Part shown: piece by piece, positions 47,755-60,316 of the stretch
Numbering within the stretch: the stretch's first letter is position 1
Layout: every line of letters starts with the position of its first letter
Source: Crotalaria pallida
Taxonomy: Eukaryota; Streptophyta; Magnoliopsida; Fabales; Fabaceae
DNA: 64,000 bases
Direction of reading: 5' to 3'
Assembly (NCBI GenBank): GCA_037953625.1
Contig: CM075651.1
Coordinates: 134,878,501 to 134,942,500 of the forward strand
Notes under the pieces: generated by a model
Databases searched by the model: none
What the model was told of the DNA's origin: nothing
The model's input: the letters and a program-made list of their open reading frames with translations, nothing else
Position numbers and translations under genes: made by a program

Positions 47755-48337
47755 TTGGCTACGACGACATCAATTCTTCTTTCCTTCTTTGCTCTCAAGG
47801 ATGGTTCTTCTAAGAGCTGTAACTCATCGTCATCATCGCAATGTATCATTTCTCGGAAGAAACGTTGTGAGTGTGGAGCCTCGGTGAGGTTGTTGACATC
47901 TCACAACCTCAACAATCCAGACAGAAGATTCTGGAGATGCTCTAAGTGGAAGGTTTGTGTGACTTCTCAAATCTATATTGGTTTAAATATTTGTTCAAAC
48001 ATTTTTGTTATTAGCATTTTGTCATGTTCTCATTCTATTCTTTCCCTACCCATACCAGTGTTGTGTGTAGATTCATGAAAATAACGGAACAAGAGGATAC
48101 TTCAAGTGGGAGGATGAAGCATCTTGTGAAGAAGATGAACAAGAGATGTACATGAGCATGAAGCAGCATGTATGCCAAGCATGTGATATGTCAAAAAGAA
48201 AATTAAACAAGGTTCAAAGAAAATTAGGGAATGAGAGATGGAAGGTGGAGATGCTTGTGTGTGGTTTGTTGTTGTCATATTGTGTGTCTTTTGGCATTTG
48301 CATTTTCTGTATGATGGGAGGCAATTGTAATGTGTAG
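47755..48337 (+). CDS. GRF-type zinc-finger protein, MULE accessory gene
   Basis: Exon 1 ends at 47,952 and carries a GRF zinc finger: KKRCECG, then NPDRRFWRCSKWK. Intron 47,953-48,070 (GT-AG, phase 0) joins to IHENNGTRGYFKWEDE (the GRF FxW end), an acidic segment, a basic coiled-coil-like stretch (SKRKLNKVQRKLGNERWKVEM) and a C-terminal hydrophobic membrane-like segment (LLLSYCVSFGICIFCMM). I find no in-frame ATG upstream of the finger; the frame is open from about 47,700. The start is therefore mutated or upstream of an unseen exon. GRF fingers bind nucleic acids; the role in transposition is unknown. Confidence 0.7.
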
Positions 48338-51080
48338 GTGTGGGGTGTAATTGAAATACATTGATATGGTTAGGATGTAATTGGTTATCAGTTTGGATTA
48401 GTTAATGACAGTGGTTAGTTAATGAGATTGCTAGTATTTGAAATTTGTCTCTGTTTGTTTTTTTGTTATTGGTATATAGGAAAGAATCCAAGGAAAGAAA
48501 TTTGTTTCTGTTATTGGTGTAATTGAAATGCGTTCTGTCTGCATGTTTTCCTGATTTCGTTGGAAGGAATACAAGGAATAAAAACAACACATAAAGGAGC
48601 AATAAAAACATACAAGAATCAATAAAGGAGGTTAACCATTCATTTGTCATTGTTCACAAAAAATGAAAAGGGTAACCACAACAACCATATAACACACCTC
48701 CATAATAACCTAAAGAGGTGTACCAAAAAATGATGTTATGTTCTGTATATTTTCCTTTCTATACTTCTGCAACTGACTTGAAGTGATGCACAAAATAAAA
48801 GGGTTCAAAATACCACCCAAATATCACCCATAAACACACTTCTACAATCTACTTGAAGTGATTCACAAAATAAAGGGTTCCAAATGCCACCCATATACAT
48901 GACCATTTCACAAAAAGATATTAACATTAATTCACAAAAAGTAGACATGAGCACTGAATTAGTCCTTCTTCTTTGTTTCCTTTTATCTTCCTTGTCCCAG
49001 CAGTATGAGTGCCCGACCCTTCGTTCATTGCTTGCTCCCTTTGTTTTTCAACATCCCTCACAGTTTTCTGAAAGACAAAAAATATTAAAGTGTGATTACA
49101 TACCATGTAAAAAGACAATTTGTTTCTTTAAATGACATACCTTGTAGAAAGACAATTTGTTTCAATGACATACCATGTAATCATATGTGCTTGACCAAGC
49201 GTGGATCAAGTCCAAGACTTGTTGGCTCAGTTGTGGTGTCCCACATGGTGCAGTAGATGGTCCAGCAGCATGATCAGTGTTATCAGGGGTTCTTTTCTGC
49301 CTAAGTGGGGGTTGAGTAGATGGTGCATTAGGATCAGCTGAAGGGGTGGTCCAACAACATTTGTTTTCAACTTCTAATAATATCATATTAATTAGATACT
49401 TGTAGATAAATAAACATCATAATTAAATTAATAAGTATCAAAGTATTACCTTAGCATGAGAGTCATCACGAGATGGAGCTTCAGTGTTTGTGTGCCAACC
49501 CAGATCAAAGTATCCCTCAGTATATCCTTGGTATTCACCCTCTGGTGGTTGCCATGAATGTCTCTAAGAGAAGTTACATAAACACCAAATAAGTATAAAG
49601 TTAAATAAATATAAATGAATTGGCAAATTAAAACAGTGAATAATACCTTCTTGTATACTGGCCTCCCACATGTCCTTCCATTGTGACCATATTCCTTGCA
49701 CTTAGAACATTTCCTCAAACTAGTAGCCCTACTTGTTGTAGATTTAGGTGCATAATAAGATTCTAGTGGGTCGAGATGTGGTGCAAGTGGAGGCTCAGGA
49801 TGTGGTGCAAGTGGTGCCATAGGTCTTGAAGCATCAGCAACATGAGGCTCAGGATTTGCAGCATCAACAACTTGAGTAGTAACCTGAGTGTTGTTCTACA
49901 ATAGCATGATTCGTGAAAAAGAATAATTAGTCACATACAGTGATAAATTACACAGTTGTAGAGTTGGATAAATTACACAAAGGAAAATAATTTTATACCT
50001 TTCTTCTTTTTTGTGGTGGTGCTGTGGGTGGTTCTATGTTGTTGTCAGCAGGTGGGACCACACCAGTGTTGTTGTTAGATGTAGGTGGGGGTACTGTGCT
50101 GTTGTCAGGAGGTGGTACAATGGTGTTGTCATCTGGGACCTGAGTGTTGTGTTCAAATGGGGCCTCACCGTTTTCTTCATGTGGGGGTGGGACTGTGCAT
50201 GTCCTGTGGTTGTGGCCAGCTACTCTACATCTATAGCATCTATTGTGTGTGTTTGTTCTTCTCCATCTTGTGTGATCCTGAGACTCATCAGGTTCTCTTC
50301 TTCTCAATTTCTTGGGTCTACCAGAACCTCTCTTGTAAGCCGGTGGCAAAATGTCAGGGTTATCAGTGGTAGGCCATATTTCTTGGCCATTGATTGGGTT
50401 GATTATACCACCATAGCATTATGCATACATCTCCTTCTTGTAGAACTGATGCACATATGGTTCAATCTCCTCACCTTTGAAGCTAGTGGCAGCAAGTGCA
50501 TGTCTACAGGGTATACCTGTCAACTCCCAGAAATTGCAAGAGAAATTTTTCCTACTATAGTTTACAGAAAACCTCCCCCCCCCCCCCAGGGTGTAAATGA
50601 CTGACCTCAAACATACTATCCCCAGCATATCTAGGCATCCAATTTCCACTTGGCACAACCTCTCTATCTATCCTTTTCATTGGTTTAGGCATTATAGTCC
50701 CAGTAAATTTATCCAGTTTGACCCTAAGTGCAGCAAATCTACCCATCAAATAAGTCCTAATCCACTCAAACATGGTTATAATAGGTTTATCCCTAGCTAC
50801 AAGGATAGTTCTATTAAATGCTTCACTAAGGTTATTCATTAAAATATCACACCTAGGATAAAAGCTAAAGGCATGCTTACACCATGTGTTAAGTGGATGA
50901 CTCATCAGCCAGTAGTATCCTTCTTCATTCATGTCCCTCATTTCTGCCATATGTTTCTTAAATTCCACCTCATGGGTCGCTTTAGCAGCTGCCATCATAG
51001 TATCTCTTAACTGTTTGCCTCCATTAATTGCCTTCTTGAAGTTGTTGTATAGGTGTCTCAGGCAGTACCTATGCTCCACA

Positions 51081-53991
51081 CACTACTGGAAAAAAGGGTT
51101 TTGAAATCGGTCGTATGAAAGCCGATTTAAAAAAAACGCGGTGGCAATTTTGTAAATAAATTCTAACTTTTAAAGTCGGTCGTAAAACGACCGATTTCCA
51201 AAATACTTTCGAAATCGGTCGTTTCCTCAGCCGAGTTAGAAAGTCATTCTTATTTGTTAAAATTTTTTAATTTTTTTATCTTTTAAAATCGGTTGTTTTT
51301 TAGCAGAGTTAGAAAGTTTTTTATTTATTTAATTTTTTTTATTTTTAATACTTTCTAACTCGGTCTTTATTGACCGATTTCAATAAGCAAAAATTAATCA
51401 TTCTAACTCGGTCTTAATGACCGATTTTAAAAAAAAGATTGGCTCAGTCCGGCAATTGGATAAATGCACGTCTGATTCACGGATTTTAAAAATAAAAAAA
51501 TTACTATTCTTTTTTTTGAAATAAAAATAATAATAATCTATTCTAACCCGGTCTTATTGACCGATTTTAAAAGTTAGTGAAAAAAAAAATAACACATTCT
51601 AACTCAGTTGTTATTCACCGATTTTAATAATTAAAAAATAACTATTCTTTTTATGAAATGAAAAAAAAAATAACTATTCTAACTCGGTCTTATTGACCGA
51701 TTTTAAATATTTTAAGACAAAATTAAAAAATAAAAAAATAAACTTTCGAATTCGGTCGTTTTGACCGAGTTAAAAAGTCCTGCAAAAAACTTAGGTCAAA
51801 AACGCGCGGCAACATTCAGACTTAGTGCCAAAACCCAAAACAAAAGAGAACAAAACTCTGCTAACACAAATGTTGCCGCTGCACAATCAGAACCGCTGCC
51901 GCTGCTAAGCCTCCACCAGCCCGCTGCCATTGTTCTCCATTGAAGCCTTCCCTTTGCCGCTGCTGTTACTGTTCTCCACCGCGTCTTGTTCTTGTTCTCC
52001 GTCGCTCCTCACCGCGTCTTGTTCTTCTCCGTCACTCCTCTCTTTCGCCGCCACAAACCATTGCTCCACAAGGTTAGGGATTTCAATTCACTCCTCACCA
52101 CTCGCTCTCTGCCTCTGCTCTCGCTCCACCACTCCACCAGCCCGCAACCCCCTCCACCAACGGCTACCTTCTTTGGTAAGGTTGCTCATTTGGTTGACAG
52201 CACTAACCAAGTTGGTCACTTCCAAAAGGTAACTATTATCTCTTGTTCACTTCTTGTTGTGCACAACAATGTGAAGAAATCTTTGAACTAAATAAAATAT
52301 CAACTTTTTTAAACTATGTTTGTGCCAAACATGTTAGATTATACTTGAAAGATGCTTATATATATATAAAGAAAGATTATACTTGAAAGAGTTTTTCTTT
52401 TTGGAACATAATTAATATGTACTAAATATGTTTATCATTGTTATTATCCAACATATACAAAATATACTTATCATTGTTATTTTGTAAAATAGAGTGATGG
52501 AAGCACACAAGAGAAAGAAGATGAAAATCATTAAACCCAAGGTATATTTTTAAGTTTTACTATTATTAACCCAAAGCTACTGTATAGTATCTGAACTGTG
52601 ATATGGACTCTTGATGATACTTACTACGATATAAAACTGATTATGGATGATATGATATGTGTTGTTGCATTTCAATTTTGGGAAAGTCCTTATTTTAGAG
52701 GAAACTCTGCCAAAATTTTCCTTTAAATTTTAAAATTAATCTAAAAAATAATTGGTGTTGTATCGAAGGTTGCATTCTTCTTTATTAGACAACGAACCTA
52801 TATTGATTTGAATTTGTCTTCTGTGTTGATAATTTTATTTAATATTTCAAATGCTGTATGTTGTAGTGTGCAAAACAACAGGGGAGCGTACAATGTGGAT
52901 ATTATGTTATGATAAATATGCTCACCATTATCATGGCAAATATTTCCTGCAGATGGAATGAGGTAATTGAATATGACTTTGTATTTTGAGTTTATTGAAC
53001 AAAGTAATGAGGTAATTGAATAATCTTTATCTCATTTATATTTCAGGCCATGATTCACAATCCTCAAGGTCCCCTACCACAAGAATCCATTGACAATGTT
53101 ATTGAGCGCTGATCATCATTTATACTTACTCTCAAAACTAGCTAGGCTTTAATACTTAACTTTTGTAACTCTTGAGTATTTTGTTAGTTTGATAAGTATT
53201 TTGCTTATGAATTTTTCTTGGTTAGGTTCTGTATTTTCTACTTCAAGATTGTTAGTTTGATATGAATTTTGCTTATGAATTTTAGCTTGCTTAGGTTCTG
53301 TAATTCGGTTATATATTCTTCTTTGTAAAGAAGAAACTTTTGTAACTCTTGCGTATTTTGTTAGTTTGATAAGTATTTTGTATTTTCTACTTCAAGATTG
53401 TTAGTTTGATATGAATTTTGCTTATGAATTTTAGCTTGCTTAGGTTCTGTAATTCGGTTATATATTCTTCTGTGTAAAGAAGAAACTTTTTAATTTCATG
53501 CAGCAGGGGATGTATAGATTATGTGGTAAGTAGAAAAAAAAAGACTTTTAAAATCGGTTGTAGGAGTGACCGATTTCAAAAATACTTTTGAAATCGGTCG
53601 TTTTGGCCGATTTCAAAAGTACTTATGAAATCGATTTCATAAATTATTTTGAAATCGGTTGTAGGAGTGACCGATTTCAAAAATACTTTTGAAATCGGTC
53701 GTTTTGGCCGATCTCAAAAGTACTTATGAAATCGATTTCATAAATTATTTTGAAATCGGTTGTAGGAGTGACCGATTTCAAAAGTAACTTTTGAAATCGG
53801 TCGTTTTGGCCGATTTCAAAAGTACTTATGAAATTGGTCCTTTTGACCGATTTCATAAATTATTTTTGAAATCGGTCATAAAGACCGATTTTAAAAGGTC
53901 CACTTTTAATTCCACCTTTTTCAACATCACCACAACAACCGTTTTCAAAAGTCCAAAACGACCGATTTTAAAACTAATTTTTCCAGTAGTG
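51081..53991 (+). mobile_element. CACTA-type transposon, 2.9 kb, inside the MULE transposase
   Basis: Perfect 13-14 bp TIRs CACTACTGGAAAAA / TTTTTCCAGTAGTG and a 3-bp TSD ACA (51,078-51,080 and 53,992-53,994). Subterminal AAATCGGTCGTT repeats at both ends, including an array with a unit of about 115 bp at 53,540-53,830. The first 800 bp and last 300 bp resemble the CACTA at 14,765-19,388 in the same orientation, but the cargo differs: this copy has Ulp1 exons. No transposase. Confidence 0.9.
52867..53112 (+). pseudogene. Ulp1 (C48) SUMO-protease C-terminal exons in the CACTA
   Basis: Exon 52,867-52,962 (TAG acceptor, GTAATT donor) reads CAKQQGSVQCGYYVMINML; the Q-x-x-S-x-x-C-G-Y-Y-V-M pattern is the catalytic-Cys block of Ulp1-like proteases in plant transposons. 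Exon 53,047-53,112 reads AMIHNPQGPLPQESIDNVIE then R and a TGA where relatives have Trp. The upstream His/Asp part is missing, so it cannot be active. Confidence 0.75.
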
Positions 53992-54158
53992 ACACCTTCT
54001 AACAACTCTTGAAGAACAAATTTCAGGCCCTAAGTGCAGAAACAGATTCAAACACAATCACTCAAACAGTTGCACTCAAACAGAATAATTAAGCCAGCAA
54101 ATTTTAAACACATTCAAATATACTCAAATCAAATATAAAAAATCATACCTTTTGTTGG

Positions 54159-54210
54159 TCAGACATAAATACCCATCTCTTGCTCAGACATAAATACCCA
54201 TCTCTTGCTC
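54159..54210 (+). repeat. 26-bp tandem duplication
   Basis: CAGACATAAATACCCATCTC plus TTGCT occurs twice in a row, in the MULE transposase exon just after the core domain. Confidence 0.85.
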
Positions 54211-56798
54211 TTCATATCACACAGATTGTCAAATATGTTATTCAAAAACCACCTTCACGTGTCCTTGTTTTCTATCTCAACATCAACAAATGCCAAGGGG
54301 AAATATTGGTCATTTGGGTCCCTTCCTACTGCAACTAATAAAATCCCCTTATACTTGGTCTTCAGATGACACCCATCAATGCACATGATTGGTCTACAAG
54401 CTGCCAAAAAACCCTTCTTGCAACCTTCCAGACACATAAAAGCTATCGAACCTAGGTTGAAGTGTAAGCTGAGGCCTAATTAGCTGCAACTTGCCAGTAT
54501 TTTGAGCACACACCCTCCTCAATTCAGCAGAGTTCCTCCACAACAATGAATATTGCTTGATAGCATCCCCCTCAACAACTTCCTTGGCAATCTGCTATGT
54601 TGACCAAGCTCTCCCTGAGGTAATTTCCATAGCATGTGCCATCCTCATTTCATCAATGATTTCTGAAATCTTCATGTTGGAGTTGGATCTTATCTTATCT
54701 TCAACTTGCTTAGCAATCCATCCAGAGTTAGCACTTGGATTATCAAACACTCTAGCACAAGTATGCTTATCATATATGCACTTCAATCTGAATGTACAGT
54801 TAACCCCAACCTAGCTAATAAATGCCTCGAATCCACATCCAAATGTGCAAACCACCCTTGCTCTCTGTTTATCATTCTTCGGAAACTTAATAGATCTGCC
54901 ATTCAACACAGAATGCTCTCTGATAGCATCTTTAAACTCTTGGATGGAATGAAACTCCATGCCAGACACCAATTTGAAATCTTTATGCAAATTTTGACTC
55001 CTAAACATTGGATATCTTTGCCTTCTAACTCCATAAGATTCAGAGTCATCTTCTACTCCACTATCCAACTCATCACTCATGTATTCTTCTTCAAGTTCAT
55101 GTGCATTGTCAACAAGATGCTCTTCTCCAATACTAGAATTTTGAGTTCTCTGATTTGCTTGAGTTCCCTAAATTGCTTCAGTTCCTTGTGTTGTTTGAGT
55201 TCCCTGTGTTCCTTCAGTCCCCTCTCTACTCCTATTTGCCCTTTCTCATAGTCTAACACTGCATCTTGAGGGAGCAGCACCCTTCTTTGTTTTGGCCCTT
55301 CTTATTTTCAACTTTTCAGGCCTACCTTCTGGAGTTTGTTCAGGTTCAGATACCTCTTCAACAAGTGCTGCAACTTGCTCTTGTACAGGTGCTGCAACAT
55401 CTTGCACAACTTCATCTTGGGCAGGCTCAACAAAAATATCACCAAAACCATCTTCAAGATCAAACTCCATTTCCTCTTCACTTTCACCAAAGTGAACTGA
55501 CTTGACACTATCATCAACACTGCTTATGATTTCAACTTCTCTATCATTTTCACCAGTCTCAGCAACATCAGCAACATTCTGTAATGCCTCCACAACTGTT
55601 GGCACTGACACATCATGCTCCACATAAATATCAACCTCAGCACGATGTTGGATAGCATGGTTGGAAAGCTCTGATGCATGTGAGTCCCATGATAGCTGTC
55701 TCAATTTTTCTATGCTTTCCCATTTGGGTTTCCACCAAAGCTTGCCACTTTCCATATACCCTAGTGCCTTCAGAAAAGTCAGTGCCTCAAAATAAGACCA
55801 CCTATCTTCGTCGACACCTTCTCATCTTGGGAAAAAGTACCCCTATGGTGCACCACAACACTGAAACTCCTCATCCCTAGATCACATGTAAAGTATATTT
55901 AGGGTTAGTGGTCCCACCGATTACCAACAGTACAATGCCAAGAAATAACTACTCAAGTAATGGTCCCCCACATGTCATAGTCATTAAACAACTACCTAAA
56001 AAAGAGAAATTATAATGTTAAATAATATAAGGAAAGAAAACAAACAATATTTCAATCCCTCTTCAAAACCCTAAACTAACAATAATCAGCATCAACACAA
56101 ACTCCAAAAGCATATGTGCTCAAAACCCCAAACGAACAATAGAAAGAGACAAACACAACCTTACAACGCTCTCAACACTGAAACCTAAGTGGTCCCCACC
56201 AAACTTTTTAAACTCGTTTTCAGAAAAGCTATAAATAAGAAAAACCCTCATTAACCAGACATGCAAAACACATAAGAACAAGAAGGGGTTAAGAAGAAAT
56301 GAACATACCCTACACTGAAGAGCTTTAGTACTTCTTCGAATCTTCAAAGCAAATCGCCCAACACACACCAAAGTCTTCGAATCGACGAAATAATTGTGAC
56401 TTTCAGTTTCCTTTTTGCAGGACTGAACTATTAGGGTTCTTCGATAGAGAGTGAGAATGGAGAGATCGAGAGGGATTGAGAGGGAAGAGTGTGAGAAAGT
56501 GTATGTTTGTTGTTTTTTTATGTGTATCAGAGAGATAGAGGGACTTGCCTCAACCGGAAAAACTCCCGCTTTACATCCTCATGTGCAAGGCATTAGTTGC
56601 GTATCCACGTCATGCCCTCCAGACGAGCCACTTGGCAGTCCTACGTGGCTGGGCGTTAGCCAAGTGGCACTTAACAGACGGAATGGACCTTTTCCAAAAA
56701 TTTTGTACTTTTAGGGGCTGGTCCCGGTCAAATAAACTTTTAAGGACCAAATCCAAAATCGTCTCAACTTTATTAGGGACCATTTACATAATTTAGCC

Positions 56799-57420
56799 TT
56801 AATTTTCCATCATTTAAAAAAAAATTAACTATCATAGAAGGTGGGAATAATCATGCTCTTTCAATGATGCTTATTTAGACCTTTATATTGGAATAACATT
56901 TTTCTCTTATAAAAAAAATAACTATTTTGTAATTGTGGCCACATTGTTAAAAAAAAATTTATCGTGCAGTTGTGGTTATTTTATTAATTAGTGCCATGAT
57001 CTTTATGGAAAGATTAAATCAATAAATATATTTTATTATATTTTGTTCCATTTGATATAAATACTTCGTGAAAATAAAAATATACTAGTATAATAAAATG
57101 AAAATATTTTAAATTTTATTGAGATTTTTTTTTCAATCAGTTCTTCTCTTTTATTAGTATTTTATATAATAAATTCAATCAAACAAACAGACTTTTAATC
57201 AATCGATTTTATAGGGAGTTTTTCAATGTGTGCTATAAGGGGCATGGTAAGAATGTTTTAGATGACAAGTATTTATGATTAAATTTAAAATATCATGTAT
57301 CAAGATGTTATATAAACCAATAATTTCTCATGAGAATTAATTTTTTTAAAAGTGTCCTTAACACAATTTGAAAAATTCAATTTTTTATTTCTCAACCATA
57401 CATTTTCCAATTCATTAGAA
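56799..57420. other. AT-rich flank with no recognised feature
   Basis: No open frame, inverted ends or repeat that I can support. Confidence 0.5.
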
Positions 57421-57429
57421 TTAAACAGT

Positions 57430-57884
57430 TTTGTTTGGTAAGACAAGCTTATAGCTTATCTGGTAGCTTTAGCTTATTGATCCGGTCAATAAGCTACTAG
57501 AGTTGTTTGGTGAACAAAAAATAAAAGAAGCTTATAGCTTTCAAAAAGAAAACTTATAGCTTTAGAAAGCTAGCTTTTAGAAAGCTACATCAGGTAGTTT
57601 TGAGAAAAAATAAGAGCTTTCAATAAATCATATCTCAATTTTACCCTTTTTGTTTTACTAAATTATATTATTATTTACCCTTTTCAGTCATTTAACATGT
57701 TTAAATTAGTTGCACAACAAGTTTTGCCAAACGGCTCTAGTTCAATTAGCTATCTATACAACTATAAGTTTCCAGCTATAATCTCACAACTATAAGTTAG
57801 GTTCACAACTATCAGCTATAAGCTCAAAGCTATCAGCTACAAGCTTATAGCTATAAGTTAGTTTTGCCAAACAGACCCGTTAAA
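57430..57884. mobile_element. hAT-like MITE with AGCTTATAGC repeats
   Basis: Ends TTTTGTTTGGTAAGACAAGC and TTAGTTTTGCCAAACAGACC are inverted, with many AGCTTATAGCT/AGCTATAAG words between, a common plant MITE pattern. The exact ends and TSD were not placed. Confidence 0.6.
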
Positions 57885-57896
57885 TGAGGTAGATGT

Positions 57897-59783
57897 AAGT
57901 TAGTTCTGCATCATCCTGCCTGCACTATAAGGTTGGTAACTTACCTTTTACTTATTTGGGTCTTCCTGTTGGCGTAAATCCAAGGAGAGTTAGCTCCTGG
58001 TAACCTGTAATTGATGCTATGCAGAATAAATTGGCTAGTTGGAAAGGTAAACATTTATTGCTAGGTGGGAGGGTCACATTGATTAATTCTGTGCTGGTCA
58101 ATCTGCCTATCTAGTATCTCTCATTTTTTAAACTTCCTGTTAAGGTGTATAAAAATCTTACCTCTATTAGTAGGAATTTTCTGTGGGGTGGGTGCAATGA
58201 AAGGAGAAAAATTGTGTGGTTTAGTTGGGACCTCATTTGTAAAAATAAGAATGACGAGGGTTTGGGTGTTAAAGACTTGAATCTTTTTAATTTGTCACTT
58301 TTGTCTAAATGGAGGTGGAGGCTTTTGTCTCAGGAGGACTCCCTGTGTATTAATTTTTTGAAGGCTAGGCACGAGGATTTTGATGCTTCTTCATTGGTGG
58401 TTTCTAGGGGTGGTGCTTATAGTAGAGCTTCATTTTGGTGGAGAGATCTCTGTGTCCTTGGGTCATTTTTTTGGAGGGGGTAATTGCTTTAGAGACTGCC
58501 TAACAAAGAAAATTGGGTGTGGTAACTCTACTCTTTTTTGGGATATGACTGTTGGTGCGGTCCCATTTCTCTTAAAGACCGGTTTCCCAAACTATATACA
58601 ATTTCTACTGGTAGAAACAAATTAATTCACTAATTGGGTTTTTGGAATGAGGATGTGTGGTATTGGAATCTCGGTTGGCGTCGTAATTTCTTTGATTTTT
58701 AAGTTGATATGGTACATGATCTTAATAATATTCTGGATGTTGTGGTTCTTTCTGTTGATGTTGAGGATTCATGGAAATGGACTGCAACTGGCGCTCTAGA
58801 TTTCTCTGTAATATTTGTTTATTTGTTTCTGCAGCAACGTGCCCATATGCCTTTGCCTGGGTTGGTTGGTGATCACCCTCATGTTTTTAAGATGCTTTGG
58901 AAATCAAGGGCGCCGTTTAAATTAAAATTAGAGCTTTCTCCTAGCAACTCCTACTGGGTTAGGTGGCTACTAAAGATAATTTAGTACGGCGTGGTGTTGA
59001 TGTGGAAGTGGTTTGTCCTTTTTGCCATGGCGTCGAGGAAACATGTTGTCACTTGTTTATATCTTGCCGTGTAACTGCTTTTTTTTGGCAAGCAGTATAT
59101 GCTTGGCTGAATTGCTCCATGATTCAGAATTCTTCTGTGGTGGATTTCTTTGTGGCTCATTCCAGGATTGGTACTTCTTTCAAACGTTCAAATCTTCTCT
59201 CCATGGTTTGGATGTGTGCTTGTTGGACGATTTGGATAAAGAGAAATGACTTCATTTTTAATGATGAGAATGTTAATGTACCAGATTGGCTTGATTCTCT
59301 AAAGGTTAAATCTTGGTCTTAGATATCTTGCTGTTCTAGAGTTGGTGTTTCCTTTTCTGATTGGTGTAAGACACCGCTTGATTGTATCAATAGGATTGGT
59401 TGATTTTGGTTTGCACTTGGTGGGCTGTTTCTTTTTGTTCAGGTGTTTGCTAGATTCTGCTATACTCTTTTTTCCCTTGCTTAGAAATTTTCCCTCTGGG
59501 TTTTTTTCTAGCATGGTTTTAAGGCGATAGAGATCCTAGTAAGGTTTAGGTAGGTTATGTTGGTGGGTTTGATAGTTTGTTGTTTTAGCTTTGTATCAGT
59601 TGCTTCACTTTCTCGTGAAGAAGACTTTTTTGTATTGGTTTAGCTGATTTTGGTCATCTTTGAGCACATGATTGTGTACCCATTTTCAAACCCTTCATAG
59701 AAGGTGGAGTTCATGAGTACAATGATGCTTAAGGAGACCCTTTGTTTTGTTGGATTAATAATATTTTTTTGCTTATAAAAAAT
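57897..59783 (+). pseudogene. 5'-truncated L1-type LINE copy with 12-bp TSD
   Basis: TSD TGAGGTAGATGT at 57,885-57,896 and 59,784-59,795; a short A-rich end (TATAAAAAA) precedes the right one. Coding starts inside the RT domain: LPFTYLGLPVGVNPRR (about 57,935), then YKNLTSISRNFLWGG and GLGVKDLNLFNLSLLSKWRWR. It continues to the zinc-binding region VCPFCHGVEETCCHLFISC and VWMCACWTIWIKRNDFIF. Stops and shifts near 58,030, 58,115, 58,480 and 58,960 kill it. The catalytic RT box and ORF1 are absent because of the 5' truncation. Confidence 0.85.
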
Positions 59784-59795
59784 TGAGGTAGATGT

Positions 59796-60308
59796 GGAAT
59801 TGCACTAGATTTGGTTTTGCTGACATGACCACGTCCACAAATGTTTACCAAATTTTGGTTTTTAAAAATAATCACAAATATCCAAAAAAATTATTATTGA
59901 GTCAAATTAAAAATAAGGAAAATTTGTGATTTTTAGAAATCATTACTAACACTTAATAATTATTTCAATTGATACCTAAGAAAATCCGTGATTTTAGAAA
60001 AATTGATAATAAGATAAATTCATAAAGAGAAAAACTTTACTACTCTATCATAAAGGCTTACTTAACATCTCATATTTGGATACAACCATTAACAAGGTGA
60101 CAATACATTAAAACCTCAAACAAATTTATTTTAAAATTAAAAAAATTATGCTATTCCCCCTTCATCCCTCCCCTTCACTCAACAAATTAAATATACAACA
60201 AATCATTTACCAAACCTCTTTCATCGCACCAATAGAAATTGTAGTCAGATCACTTCACCATCTTTCTTGTTGCTCCTCCAATGGACCTCTGTAGCACCAC
60301 ACTATTGT
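59796..60308. other. AT-rich stretch, no recognised feature
   Basis: Noncoding; nothing supportable. Confidence 0.5.
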
Positions 60309-60316
60309 GACACTGC

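Larger units (their letters stand above)
48927..55874 (-). pseudogene. MuDR-type MULE transposase, interrupted by a CACTA element
   Basis: Starts at an ATG at 55,874 (MRSFSVVVHHRG), shifts frame near 55,820, then gives YFEALTFLKALGY, an acidic region and, after two in-frame stops (about 55,246 and 55,170), the MuDR DNA-binding region (FHSIQEFKDAIREHSV...CTFGCGFEA). Then follow IMCIDGCHLKTKYKG (transposase first Asp), the CACTA insertion, HRYCLRHLYNNF, and a SWIM finger (CNFWELTGIPCRHAL). Two CCHC knuckles close it: CYRCRVAGHNHRTC (about 50,250) and CSKCKEYGHNGRTC (about 49,690). A 13-base C run at 50,575-50,587 shifts the frame before the SWIM finger. Small introns join the tail exons down to about 48,930. 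Confidence 0.82.
47454..56798. mobile_element. Complete Mutator (MULE) element, 9.3 kb including a nested CACTA
   Basis: TIRs of about 220 bp (47,454-47,673 and 56,577-56,798) start GGCTAAATTATGTAAATGGT and match at roughly nine bases in ten by eye. TSD TTAATTTTT / TTAATTTTC (8 of 9). Inside are a minus-strand MuDR-type transposase (55.9 to about 48.9 kb) and a plus-strand GRF zinc-finger gene near the left TIR; the two are convergent. Without the 2.9-kb CACTA insert the element is about 6.4 kb. It is a formerly autonomous element now disabled. Confidence 0.9.
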
